Position numbers and translations under genes: made by a program. Shown piece after piece: positions 35,023 to 42,979 of a DNA stretch of 64,000 bases; position 1 is the first letter of the stretch; each line of letters starts with the position of its first letter. The DNA is taken from assembly GCA_007833815.1 (NCBI GenBank), contig CP033464.1:4086001-4150000 (forward strand). Direction: 5' to 3'. The notes below the pieces were generated by a model. The model saw only the letters and a list, made by a program, of their open reading frames with translations. It searched no databases and was not told the DNA's origin. The stretch comes from Brevibacillus laterosporus. GTDB lineage: Bacteria > Bacillota > Bacilli > Brevibacillales > Brevibacillaceae.

Positions 35023-36415
35023 TGTTTATCTCCTCTTTAACATCCAATTTTTTAAAAAAGTTTATTATTTTACTCTTAGGCTTGGTCATCATCGAACTGT
35101 TATTGTCCAATACTCCTATTTCTTTCCACAGTGGATTGCTACGTGAAAAATCAATCTTGTCTATGAGCGTTGTGATATGACTTGGAGGCAACTCCACATT
35201 CTTCAATTCCTTAGCTAGAATCACATACGCATTGAACATTTGATTGTGGTTAATGATCGTTTCTTTTCTAGTTTTACCAATGTTAGTTACAAATTCTTCA
35301 GGATATCGCATCGCAATTGAATCAAAAGTTTCTTTTAGAAGACCTACAACCTCTTTTGCTTCAATGATGTTTGATGGATGGAACACTTCATCTATAATTG
35401 AATCTAAAACAGTGAAAGTTACTAACTGATCAGTTGAAAGCTGATCACCTGAAGATATCTTGTCTCCAAGCATGCTTTCTTCTCTAAGTTGTTTAACAAC
35501 ATATGAGGAATGGCTTTGACGCATTTCTGCCAACCTTGACACACTTTGACTGGTGAATGTATTAATTTGAGAGAACAGGCTCTGTGCTTTTTTCTGACTG
35601 TAATTAACGATCCTTAATCCGAACGTCATCTTAATATCAGGGTTTGTTTTTATGGCATTGATTGTAGCAGTTAACCTATGAAAACCGTCCAGACAGTCTA
35701 ACTTTGTACCTTCGGTGACGGTTAATGTTTTATTCTTCGTGTCAAAAATTAATTCTTGTCCCGAATCAGAGGAGTTTAATCTAGCATTAAATGTGATTGT
35801 TGTTCTAAACAATTTGTCTTCAAGAATTAATTGAGTGATTTCCTTTACCGCTTTGCTATTTAACTTAGGAGCTTTTATTATACCGGTTGCTACTTTCAAT
35901 AATTTAGCTTCCCTTTGAGTGTCAAAATTGTATTGAATGACATTTCCTTCACTCAATTTGAGAAGCTGCTCTGCATCAATTGATGTATCATAATCATCTA
36001 ACTCAAACTGCTTCGCATCAGAAAAAGTATATGGTAGCAACTCCTCATTCTCTGTGGAAAGCTCCATTAAATTTATTTCATTAATCTCATGTTGTGTAAA
36101 ATAATTTTCAGCAGCTATCTTATTTTTTAAGTCTTGTCCTTCTAGGAAATCTCTGATGTGAATAAGGAATAGACATAATACACTATTTTCTACTTTATTT
36201 AGAGGTGTTTTCCCATTAATAATGCGTTGAGAATCTGCTAACCCTACTCCGTGTGCAGATAACTGTTTTTTGAAGGAGTTTACTGTCTTCCTACTGGTCT
36301 TAATTTCAATTAAGGCTTGAGACAACACTTCCTCAACCATATCTCTAGTTACGCCAACTTGCATCCGATCAGCCTCTTTCGGGAAATTAATATAATAATA
36401 ATTAATTGTAGACAT
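35015..36415 (-). CDS. YopQ-like protein with a DGQHR-type (DndB/ParB-like) core
   Basis: 466 residues, close to the length of SPbeta YopQ, and placed just upstream of the YopR-like repressor as in SPbeta. Near residue 240 it has KLDCLDGFHRLTATINAI, a DGQHR-type motif (DGFHR) seen in DndB-like and ParB-like DNA-associated proteins. Downstream are SQKKAQSLFSQINTFTSQSV and a helical C-terminal half. The biochemical role is unknown. Co-translation with the repressor suggests it acts in the same lysogeny switch. No transport signal or membrane segment. Confidence 0.65.
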   Translation of the reverse strand: MSTINYYYINFPKEADRMQVGVTRDMVEEVLSQALIEIKTSRKTVNSFKKQLSAHGVGLADSQRIINGKTPLNKVENSVLCLFLIHIRDFLEGQDLKNKIAAENYFTQHEINEINLMELSTENEELLPYTFSDAKQFELDDYDTSIDAEQLLKLSEGNVIQYNFDTQREAKLLKVATGIIKAPKLNSKAVKEITQLILEDKLFRTTITFNARLNSSDSGQELIFDTKNKTLTVTEGTKLDCLDGFHRLTATINAIKTNPDIKMTFGLRIVNYSQKKAQSLFSQINTFTSQSVSRLAEMRQSHSSYVVKQLREESMLGDKISSGDQLSTDQLVTFTVLDSIIDEVFHPSNIIEAKEVVGLLKETFDSIAMRYPEEFVTNIGKTRKETIINHNQMFNAYVILAKELKNVELPPSHITTLIDKIDFSRSNPLWKEIGVLDNNSSMMTKPKSKIINFFKKLDVKEEINNV

Positions 36416-36458
36416 TTTTATTTCTATTATACAGTTTAATAGGGTGATCTGACAACAA

Positions 36459-36488
36459 AAATTGACCCCTCAAGAAAGGAGTCAATTT
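36459..36488 (-). terminator. Rho-independent terminator
   Basis: Minus strand AAATTGACTCCTT / GAGGGGTCAATTT arms (one mismatch) followed by TTTGTTG. It overlaps the last codons of the gene starting at 36876 and separates it from the YopQ-like gene. Confidence 0.75.
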
Positions 36489-36876
36489 ATCCAAGTGATA
36501 TTTGATGAAAGAACTTTAAAACAATGTGTTTGTTTTTTAAATTCTAATTCAAGAAACTCACAGTCCATATTTAAATCTGAAAGCATCCAGTATGCACAGG
36601 TGACAGGACTTTCCCCGTCAATCTCTTCTGAATCTCCTAGCGCCATACGAACATTCATATGTATCTCATAGTGCATGACTTCATCAATTTCTTCCTCTGC
36701 TTCGAAAGTTACCTTTGTCACATCTAACTTAATATCTGTGCCACTGGTTGTACCCACTAGGATTTGCTGATTTAATATTGAACCGCAAACATCAAAATCA
36801 GAGTTGTCAATTTCAAATGAAAAAATACCATTTGCAAAAACTATTTTTTTGTATAGTTTTCTAGATAAACTAACAT
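36482..36876 (-). CDS. Hypothetical protein with an apparent -1 frameshift at a seven-A run
   Basis: GAGAGGAG lies 9 bases before ATG 36876, which opens MLVYLENYTKK and stops at TAG 36841. The seven A bases just before that stop (complement of 36844-36850) allow a -1 shift. In that frame the DNA continues IVFANGIFSFEIDNSDFDVC ... VTKVTFEAEEEIDEVMHYEI to the end at 36482, giving about 131 residues. Without the shift, the best start in the long frame is GTG 36757, with no ribosome site. It could be programmed frameshifting, a mutation or a sequencing error. Function unknown; the protein is beta-rich and acidic. Confidence 0.5.
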
Positions 36877-36879
36877 TTC

Positions 36880-37145
36880 AATAAATACTCCTCTCGTTTA
36901 CCATTGTCGAGAATGAAAGTTCGTTCTTTTGTATTTTTATAATCTGATTTTTCACTTCTCAATTTTTTGTTTTGTTTGGTACGTTTACTGTTGTTATTAT
37001 TTTTTTATTACTATTTACATTTAAACACAGTTCCAAAAGAAATAAAATATAAGTAAAATGGAATTGTTGCGACAATATTCGACAATATCTACAACAAAAA
37101 AAACCTCCCAAAGACATTGAGAGGTTTTAAGATACTTATGTAATT
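36880..37145. other. AT-rich spacer between the peptide gene and the next unit
   Basis: Contains the terminator at 37095-37129 and a short tandem GACAATAT (37073-37089) upstream of it. No ORF is convincing. By analogy with arbitrium loci this is where a regulated downstream transcript could begin, but no promoter is clear. Confidence 0.4.
37095..37129 (-). terminator. Rho-independent terminator of the receptor-peptide operon
   Basis: Minus strand AAAACCTC / GAGGTTTT arms with further pairing at the top and an eight-T tail, 17 bases after the peptide gene stop. Confidence 0.85.
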
Positions 37146-37265
37146 CTAAGGTCGTTCTCCTGCGTCCATTAATGCTACTGGGCGTTCTCCTGCGTCTGCA
37201 CTAGCCACTGATGCCATTGATACAAGGCATAACACTGCAAACATTGAAAGTAATAACTTCTTCAT
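37146..37265 (-). CDS. Secreted signalling peptide precursor with duplicated DAGERP
   Basis: A 39-residue gene missed by length filters. ATG 37265 lies behind AAAGGAGGTGAT, a near-perfect anti-16S match that begins at the stop codon of the receptor gene. The product has a signal peptide (MKKLLLSMFAVLCLVSM...ASA) followed by DAGERPVALMDAGERP. The same hexapeptide therefore sits directly after the predicted signal-peptidase site and at the extreme C terminus, where AimP-type precursors carry the mature signal. The gene order receptor then peptide, the size, the signal peptide and the C-terminal hexapeptide all fit the AimP/Alo/Phr class. Expected role: exported, trimmed, re-imported and bound by the receptor. 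The exact mature form is inferred. Confidence 0.75.
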   Translation of the reverse strand: MKKLLLSMFAVLCLVSMASVASADAGERPVALMDAGERP

Positions 37266-37279
37266 AGAATCACCTCCTT

Positions 37280-38608
37280 TCATCGTTTCTTATATAAGTC
37301 ATACAGCTTGTTTTTCTGTTCTTTATTTGCATATTCAATATTTTGACTTAATAAAGCGACCAACTCACCAAACTCTGGTGTCAGATCGAGATTTATTGCT
37401 ATCTCTGCCGCTTCTAATATCCTGTTTATCCCTTTATCGTACATATCATTTTGTATATGTATTAACCCCTCTGCCCTTTTAAACTTCATAATCTTAAAAG
37501 CAAGATGAGTTTTATCATCCTTATCTAAGTTTAAATGCTGATTGCATTTTTCAATCAGTTTTAATGCTGGATCTAATTGGCTTGTTTCCGAGTATTTTTC
37601 AAGCACTATTGCGAGTGTGGACTCTCTAGTTGGTGAAGGATTCTTCAATGCAATTTCAATAAGCTCATCAGCCTTGGTCATATCTCCAAGATGTATGTGC
37701 GTTATTAATTGGTTTATTTTAGCTTGTTCTTCAAAAAGATCAATATTTTTATACTCATTAATAACTTCTAAAGCTTTATTGAACCTGTGAAGCCCATTGA
37801 GGGCAAACCCTTTTGAAACTAAGGAAAAGCCAAATTTATCTTCGTTTTTTCCTTTCGCCAAATTTTCTAGCGCAACTGATGATTCATATAACTTGTCCCA
37901 GTTATAATACATCTTATAGTAAGCACAAGCTCGTTCATAAGCAACTAATTGCTCATCCTCTGGCATAAATCGTATAAAGTTTTTCATTAAGACAAATCGT
38001 TCATGTACTTGCTGTGGATCAAATCTGAGTAAGTAAAAAATTCTCAGATAGCAAACTGCTAACTGTGGAGAAAAGCTTTTTTCTTTTTCTGAAATAAGCT
38101 GGTATAGATAAAGTGCGTGAGTGTATTCTGGTTGATTGTAGTTTACAGTGCTTGGATCATAAGGATACTTTACTTCTGCGTGAGAAAAAATTTCTTCAGC
38201 TAGATCAAAGATCACTTTTGTATTTTTCTCATTGATAACTTCTTCAATTAACTCTGACACAATACTATACAGCGAAATGTCTAAACATCTCTTAATAAAG
38301 TCCTTCGTTTTCCCTTCGATAAATGTACCACTTTCATTTTTCTTTGTTTTTCTTCTCAGTTCACCTAAAAACCAAGGATAAAAGTATCCTTCTGGCAGCT
38401 TTAGAATAGAGGTAATGGAATCAATCATTTCTACATTAAACTTTCTATCTACCGAATCACTGGGTTTTAGAATTCGTGTTAATGTGGTTACATTATCTAT
38501 TCCTAACAGTTCAGCTAATTTATTTAATTTTAAACCTTGAGATTTTCGCTTAATATTAATCTCTTGTCTAAGGTGCACTTGCAATTCCTGATATTCAGAA
38601 TAAATCAT
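37280..38608 (-). CDS. AimR/Alo-like RRNPP receptor: HTH plus TPR
   Basis: 442 residues with ATG 38608 after TGGAGGTAA. Residues about 14-75 are a helix-turn-helix (KSQGLKLNKLAELLGIDNVT, then TRILKPSD). Residues about 130-440 are helical repeats of the TPR kind (for example ALYLYQLISEKEKSFSPQLA, ERACAYYKMYYNWDKLYESS). The next gene, 14 bases on, encodes a secreted peptide, which places it among RRNPP peptide receptors. It is longer than SPbeta AimR (386 residues) and closer in size to the AimR-like Alo receptors of Paenibacillus. Expected role: binds a target promoter, with peptide binding changing DNA affinity; in arbitrium this tips lysis against lysogeny. A good promoter lies upstream and a terminator after the peptide gene. 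Confidence 0.75.
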   Translation of the reverse strand: MIYSEYQELQVHLRQEINIKRKSQGLKLNKLAELLGIDNVTTLTRILKPSDSVDRKFNVEMIDSITSILKLPEGYFYPWFLGELRRKTKKNESGTFIEGKTKDFIKRCLDISLYSIVSELIEEVINEKNTKVIFDLAEEIFSHAEVKYPYDPSTVNYNQPEYTHALYLYQLISEKEKSFSPQLAVCYLRIFYLLRFDPQQVHERFVLMKNFIRFMPEDEQLVAYERACAYYKMYYNWDKLYESSVALENLAKGKNEDKFGFSLVSKGFALNGLHRFNKALEVINEYKNIDLFEEQAKINQLITHIHLGDMTKADELIEIALKNPSPTRESTLAIVLEKYSETSQLDPALKLIEKCNQHLNLDKDDKTHLAFKIMKFKRAEGLIHIQNDMYDKGINRILEAAEIAINLDLTPEFGELVALLSQNIEYANKEQKNKLYDLYKKR

Positions 38609-38646
38609 AAAATTACCTCCACAGCCAATTAATTCCCCACACCTTC

Positions 38647-38675
38647 ATTATAACACACTTTGTTATTTAATACAA
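38647..38675 (-). promoter_or_regulatory. Promoter of the receptor-peptide operon
   Basis: Minus strand TTGTAT, 17 bases, TATAAT, ending 39 bases before the receptor ATG. The -10 is a perfect consensus and the spacing is optimal for sigma-A. Confidence 0.7.
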
Positions 38676-38737
38676 ATTTTTATTTTATATAATGATATAT
38701 TTTTCTATGTATGCCATTAAATTGAACAGTCACTATC

Positions 38738-38772
38738 CAAAAACCGACTACCCCTATTAGTAAGAGTAGTCG
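38738..38772 (-). terminator. Terminator overlapping the end of the zinc-ribbon gene
   Basis: Minus strand CGACTAC / GTAGTCG arms with the gene's TAA stop in the loop, followed by GTTTTTGG. Confidence 0.7.
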
Positions 38773-39362
38773 CAATAATCACCTGCTCTATAAAAATTTC
38801 CATGTGAATCTCTATTGGGAAATCCCTCTTTATGAGCTGACTTAATTGGCATCTTACTTCCACAAGCATGACACCACGTTTCGGTCGAATTGCTATAAAT
38901 GTAATGAACTCCCTTATTCATACAAATTGGACATTCGTATCTTAATTTATATCTTTTTTTTCCATTAGAATCTTCCTTAATTCCTGTTGTTTGATAATCT
39001 GAAACCTGTACAACATTATCAGGAACAGTGTCCGTTTGAGTGTCTCGATCCCCCTGATTCTCTGGAGATTTATGAATCTCTTGAAGTCCTTCAATCATTT
39101 GCTCTCGAATTTCTTCATTGTTAATTTGCTGCTTCTCTTCTACCTGCTCTTCTTCTTGCTTCATATTGTCAAAGAAATGACTATAAGCCTTACCTATTTT
39201 TTCAAACTCTTTTACTGTTTTCAAAATATCTTTATCAATACCAAATATGTTAAACACATTTTGAACGATAACCAATTTTGAAAGACTATCAGTTTCTTGT
39301 AACTCTAATTCAGCTTCTTTACCCTTATCATCTTTAATGGAAATTTTAACTATTAATGACAT
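38757..39362 (-). CDS. Phage protein with C-terminal zinc ribbon, 201 residues
   Basis: The N-terminal 60 residues are strand-rich (MSLIVKISIKDDKGKEAELE). An acidic, Gln/Glu-rich linker follows (EEEQVEEKQQINNEEIREQM). The C terminus has YECPICMNKGVHYIYSNSTE and TWCHACGSKMPIK, two CxxC pairs that make a zinc ribbon. Such proteins occur in the early regions of many phages; a nucleic-acid or protein-binding role is likely but unproven. Confidence 0.6.
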   Translation of the reverse strand: MSLIVKISIKDDKGKEAELELQETDSLSKLVIVQNVFNIFGIDKDILKTVKEFEKIGKAYSHFFDNMKQEEEQVEEKQQINNEEIREQMIEGLQEIHKSPENQGDRDTQTDTVPDNVVQVSDYQTTGIKEDSNGKKRYKLRYECPICMNKGVHYIYSNSTETWCHACGSKMPIKSAHKEGFPNRDSHGNFYRAGDYCDYSY

Positions 39363-39453
39363 TTTATAATCACCTCACCCAGATGATTATAAGTAAAATA
39401 ATAGTGCAAGGCAATAAGAAAAGCATGCTGTATAATTATTCTATTTTTTGGCT

Positions 39454-39738
39454 TTACCCATTAATAGACTTATGAATCTGGTGTAAGATTAGCTGAACTT
39501 CTTCATCAGTACCTTCAAGCGTGTCAAAACCATTCAGATTGTCTGAAGAATAACTACATGAATTACAATCAAAAAATACTCTAATTTCTGGATAGGGTAA
39601 TGCTCTGTTTCTTATATTATACTTAATTTGTTTAATTCCTTTTCCTTTCATTTTCCAATCAAAAGAAATACTATCTGCGTAAATTGCTTCAACATGAATC
39701 TTTGTATCGTCACTATTACATTTTGGACATCTAATCAA
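39454..39738 (-). CDS. Zinc-ribbon protein, 94 residues
   Basis: MIRCPKCNSDDTKIHVEAIY at the N terminus and VFFDCNSCSYSS in the middle give paired CxxC groups for zinc. The C terminus is acidic and helical. Start after GGAGGGGAACC. Function unknown. Confidence 0.6.
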   Translation of the reverse strand: MIRCPKCNSDDTKIHVEAIYADSISFDWKMKGKGIKQIKYNIRNRALPYPEIRVFFDCNSCSYSSDNLNGFDTLEGTDEEVQLILHQIHKSING

Positions 39739-39768
39739 AGGTTCCCCTCCAATAAAAACAGTATTTCA

Positions 39769-40062
39769 TCAGCTATTTTCTATCCAGTACCCTTCTTCTT
39801 TCAGTTTGGCAATTAACCACTCTACACCTTTCTTTCCGCAAATCATTGCAACTACAGCATCTTTTGAATTTGTAACTTCGCTCCATTCCATAAGGAGATC
39901 CATTTTAGGAGTTACATTGTTATTTTCAAGTTTACTGATACTACTTCTAGATATAAATAGCAATTCTGCTAACTTCTCTTGGCTCAATCCCGCCCTTTTT
40001 CGGCATGCAGCCATAATTGAGCCAATATATTTTTCAATATCCGAAATTGATGTAAAGTCCAT
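39769..40062 (-). CDS. XRE-family transcriptional regulator, 97 residues
   Basis: ATG 40062 is chosen because AGGGGGA lies 8 bases upstream; the longer frame would overlap the neighbouring pseudogene. Residues about 18-70 are a Cro/C1-type helix-turn-helix (RKRAGLSQEKLAELLFISRS, SISKLENN). The C-terminal helix may dimerise. Likely phage or prophage regulator. A zinc-metallopeptidase gene lies close upstream, a pairing that recalls ImmR-ImmA switches, though it is not the canonical order. Confidence 0.75.
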   Translation of the reverse strand: MDFTSISDIEKYIGSIMAACRKRAGLSQEKLAELLFISRSSISKLENNNVTPKMDLLMEWSEVTNSKDAVVAMICGKKGVEWLIAKLKEEGYWIENS

Positions 40063-40087
40063 AATATGTTTCCCCCTATGCTTTAAA

Positions 40088-40357
40088 TCAGCTTCCAATC
40101 TCAATAATCTCTGGCTCTATAGGAAAAACTATGTGATCAACCATCTTTAAAGCAGAATTAATATACTGGCGAACATCTGTCCATGTCTGTTTGAGACTTC
40201 TTGAGGTATGCAGGGTTGATTCGTGAATTGGATAACAAATATCTAAAGCTAAAAAACCTCCAGAATTGAAATCAGCTGTACCGTATTCTTAAAATGAAAA
40301 GTCGGGAAGTTATCTCTTTCGTTCAAGCCAAGGTGTGAGAGGTGAAAAACAGTTCAT
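40088..40357 (-). pseudogene. Phage gene with two in-frame TAA stops
   Basis: AGGAAAGAGG precedes ATG 40357. The frame reads MNCFSPLTPWLERKR, TAA (40310), LPDFSF, TAA (40289), EYGTADFNSGGFLALDICYP and so on to a natural TGA at 40088 (89 codons). The reading frame is uninterrupted apart from these two stops and the downstream part looks like real protein. Confidence 0.55.
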
Positions 40358-40394
40358 ATTTACATCCTCTTTCCTAATGAAATGCCAAATTTAT

Positions 40395-41333
40395 TTAATC
40401 TACAACACCAATAATAATTCTATTTCCTTGGGAATGAACTTCTACTCCTAAATCATTCCATAACTTCAATACCACTTTTCCGACAGCATCTAAAACGTTT
40501 ATTGATTCCCACTTTGGATACTTCGCATACAATTCATTAAGTTCAGTATTCAATCTTTGCCATGTGTCGTGATAGTATGATTCACCGAGTTGTTCACTAA
40601 TTATACCAATATAATCACACTCACTAGAAATTTCCTGTAACCCTTGCATAGCTCCACAAAAAGCGGAACTATATTTCAATAATAAATTAGCTTTTTCTTG
40701 TAACTCCTTAAATAGTAGCCCCGTATTATGTGAATTTTTATACTCACTAATACTTAGCATAACGCCCTGATTAGTTTCTTCAATCATTTCAAAAAGATAT
40801 TTAACATCACTTCGAACGTTATCTATTCTATAGCTTTTAATTGATAAACGCTCTACTACATATTCACGCCAAATTATATCGGAGTGAGTTCTCAAAAGAC
40901 TTATTAAATCTCTATATTGAACGTCTTCCACTTGAGAATAAATATGTTGCATAACAAAATTATCATGCACATGACAAAATTCGTGATGTATAGTATGAAA
41001 TGTAGAAGCCGCTAATTTTTCCTGAAACAATCCCATAAGTAATTGATCCTTAAAGAAAATTGTTTGAGACAAGCTTCCATCTGCTTCATTATACTTAACA
41101 ACTTTAGCTACACCGATTGCTGTATCACTTTTGGTTGCTCCTATCGCTTCTAAACTATGCTCCATTTGAAAGCTTTTTAATTCTTCTACGTAATCTTTAG
41201 CTATGAATATTGACTTTAAACTACTTAAATTTAACTGTTCAGTAAACCCAGTAATTTGTTGCAATAAAAATTCTTTAAGTGACTGCTCCTCTTCTTTTGT
41301 ATACATATCTGTAATAACGTTTATTTGTATCAT
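40395..41333 (-). CDS. HExxH zinc metallopeptidase-like protein, 312 residues
   Basis: ATG 41333 is chosen because GGAGG lies 6 bases upstream. The centre has TFHTIHHEFCHVHDNFVMQH, containing HEFCH (HExxH), the zinc-binding and catalytic motif of zincins. A helical C-terminal half follows. No signal peptide, so it is cytoplasmic. The family is not recognised. Its place next to an XRE regulator suggests it could cleave a repressor, as ImmA does, but it is longer than ImmA and has a different surround. Confidence 0.6.
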   Translation of the reverse strand: MIQINVITDMYTKEEEQSLKEFLLQQITGFTEQLNLSSLKSIFIAKDYVEELKSFQMEHSLEAIGATKSDTAIGVAKVVKYNEADGSLSQTIFFKDQLLMGLFQEKLAASTFHTIHHEFCHVHDNFVMQHIYSQVEDVQYRDLISLLRTHSDIIWREYVVERLSIKSYRIDNVRSDVKYLFEMIEETNQGVMLSISEYKNSHNTGLLFKELQEKANLLLKYSSAFCGAMQGLQEISSECDYIGIISEQLGESYYHDTWQRLNTELNELYAKYPKWESINVLDAVGKVVLKLWNDLGVEVHSQGNRIIIGVVD

Positions 41334-41366
41334 AATGAGCCTCCAATTCATAATAAAAACGATATT

Positions 41367-41582
41367 TTATTTGATCATCTGTCCGTAAAATTGAATTAAT
41401 TTTTCCATGCCTTCTTTTGTTAAAGTAAATGCATATTTCTTTTTTTCACCTTTGGCTTAAGAATAAAAACTTAGAGTATCCTGAGCAATAAAAAAGTCTA
41501 CCGGACATTCAACCTCGACTGCTGTATCTCCATCAAAAACCTCATTTTCATTGGTAGTTAGTCTTAAAAAAATTGATGACAT
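41367..41582 (-). pseudogene. Small phage gene with one in-frame TAA
   Basis: AAGGAGGG precedes ATG 41582. The frame reads MSSIFLRLTTNENEVFDGDT ... QDTLSFYS, then TAA at 41457-41459, then in the same frame AKGEKKKYAFTLTKEGMEKL to a natural TAA at 41367. The strong ribosome site and protein-like second half argue for a single recent stop. Confidence 0.6.
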
Positions 41583-41693
41583 ATACTGAACCCTCCTTGA
41601 AAGTAATGTGATGTGTTGCTCATAATATCTTGACAAAATTCATCCTCTTCTTATTTTTTTAACCCATGTATAATAAAATACCAATTTCATTGC

Positions 41694-42212
41694 TTATCTC
41701 GCAAAATGATAATTTTTGTGATATAAGTCCCTTATCATTTCTATCATTTGAGCTTGAGAATAGCCATATCGTAAAAGAACATTCTTTTTAATTTTAATAA
41801 TATCCATTGAATACTTAATGTTATCTAAATACGCATCATTTGCAAATCTCTTTCCAATTTCATTAACCTCTTTGCTTATTGTGTGAGTGTGTTCTTCTAT
41901 CAAGTATAATGCATCGACTATTTCCATTGCTGCTTTCAAACTAATACCCTTTATTTCTTGGAAATTGTTAATGAAATAATAAGATTTAGAATATCTGTAC
42001 CCAGTTTCATTAACAAAATTATCTCCATGATCAAACCAATCTTCTGAAACCAGATGCTCATCTACACAGTTAGTTAAATCAAATTCTCGTTCCAAATAGA
42101 GATATTTAGCCACATCAAGTACACTTTTGAAACCTGATTTAGTAGTAGATTCTTTTTCGAGGATTGTCTTTTTATCATTGGAATAAGTTTCAACATACAC
42201 TAATTCTAACAT
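41694..42212 (-). CDS. Hypothetical phage protein, 172 residues
   Basis: Starts MLELVYVETYSNDKKTILEK after a GGGGGTAG site; mixed alpha/beta with a helical C terminus (QAQMIEMIRDLYHKNYHFAR). No motif recognised. Confidence 0.5.
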   Translation of the reverse strand: MLELVYVETYSNDKKTILEKESTTKSGFKSVLDVAKYLYLEREFDLTNCVDEHLVSEDWFDHGDNFVNETGYRYSKSYYFINNFQEIKGISLKAAMEIVDALYLIEEHTHTISKEVNEIGKRFANDAYLDNIKYSMDIIKIKKNVLLRYGYSQAQMIEMIRDLYHKNYHFAR

Positions 42213-42235
42213 GATTAATCTCTACCCCCTTAAAA

Positions 42236-42379
42236 TTACCTTTTCATTACAAACTCGATTACTTTTGAAAGGTCTTTATCTTCAATAATCCAATCACTAC
42301 CCACTTGGATGTAGTAAACATCACCTAGTGTCCAATGTTTGATTTTGTATCCGTTAACCTCTTGAATGAAAGTGTGCAC
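42236..42379 (-). CDS. Small hypothetical protein, 47 residues
   Basis: GTG 42379 has GAAGGG about 9 bases upstream; the ATG three codons earlier is too close to it. The product HTFIQEVNGYKIKHWTLGDV...EDKDLSKVIEFVMKR looks like a small beta-beta-alpha protein. Function unknown. Confidence 0.45.
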   Translation of the reverse strand: MHTFIQEVNGYKIKHWTLGDVYYIQVGSDWIIEDKDLSKVIEFVMKR

Positions 42380-42398
42380 AGCAGTCATCCCTTCTAAT

Positions 42399-42629
42399 CT
42401 AAATATTAGTGTTTTTAAAACGTTGCAATTCTTCTTGTTCCTGACGTATCAATTCATCCAATACTTTCTCTAAATCTCTGTCAGAAATATTTCGTTCATC
42501 AATAAATGCTTCGTGTCTTAATCTCCAATACTTCATTCTGATTTCTCTAAGTTGAGGACATTGAATGCGATTTATTTCTTCTTGGTTCAATATTACTTTA
42601 AACGGATCTTCATTGTTTAAATAATCCAT
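42399..42629 (-). CDS. Hypothetical helical protein, 76 residues
   Basis: MDYLNNEDPFKVILNQEEIN, then a charged helix (RDLEKVLDELIRQEQEELQR). It is preceded by GGGGGG at moderate distance. Typical small phage protein, unassigned. Confidence 0.5.
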   Translation of the reverse strand: MDYLNNEDPFKVILNQEEINRIQCPQLREIRMKYWRLRHEAFIDERNISDRDLEKVLDELIRQEQEELQRFKNTNI

Positions 42630-42664
42630 TTTTCAGCAACCCCCCATTGGATGAAATCACCGTT

Positions 42665-42979
42665 TCATTTCAATTTTTCAGGATCAATGTCTTTGTATCC
42701 ACCAACTGACCCGATTGAGCCATAGTTACCAGGATTCCCGTAATTACCAACATTTCCATAATTCCCATAAGAGCCATAGTTTACTGAACGATGAGGGGAA
42801 GTTGTTTTGTACATTAATCTGTTTTTATGGATGATTTCACCTAAATATCGACCACGCATATCAATAAAAATCTCATATCTTTGAAGGTAGTGACCAATGT
42901 TTTTACCACTTGGAGAATGTAGTTGCCCCCTTACAAAATTTGCGATGTGCTGACCTTTACTATTAAATAAAAATTGCAT
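42665..42979 (-). CDS. 4-fold beta-flower-like protein with Tyr-Gly-Asn tail
   Basis: Residues 1-58 match the small 4-fold beta-flower type: MQFLFNSKGQHIANFVRGQL, GKNIGHYLQRYEIFIDMRGR, YLGEIIHKNRLMY. Four similar G-x-x-IG/F strand hairpins make the fold. A low-complexity tail follows with repeats of NYG-x-(Y/V/P)GN, then an acidic end. Found in phages and mobile elements; role unknown. Confidence 0.6.
   Translation of the reverse strand: MQFLFNSKGQHIANFVRGQLHSPSGKNIGHYLQRYEIFIDMRGRYLGEIIHKNRLMYKTTSPHRSVNYGSYGNYGNVGNYGNPGNYGSIGSVGGYKDIDPEKLK

Noticed and set aside
13055-41459. Alternative genetic code with TAA read as Gln in the prophage
   Set aside because: Many neighbouring genes with good ribosome sites end at TAA, directly followed by terminators or the next start, so TAA works as a stop here. 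Decay explains the internal TAA codons better.
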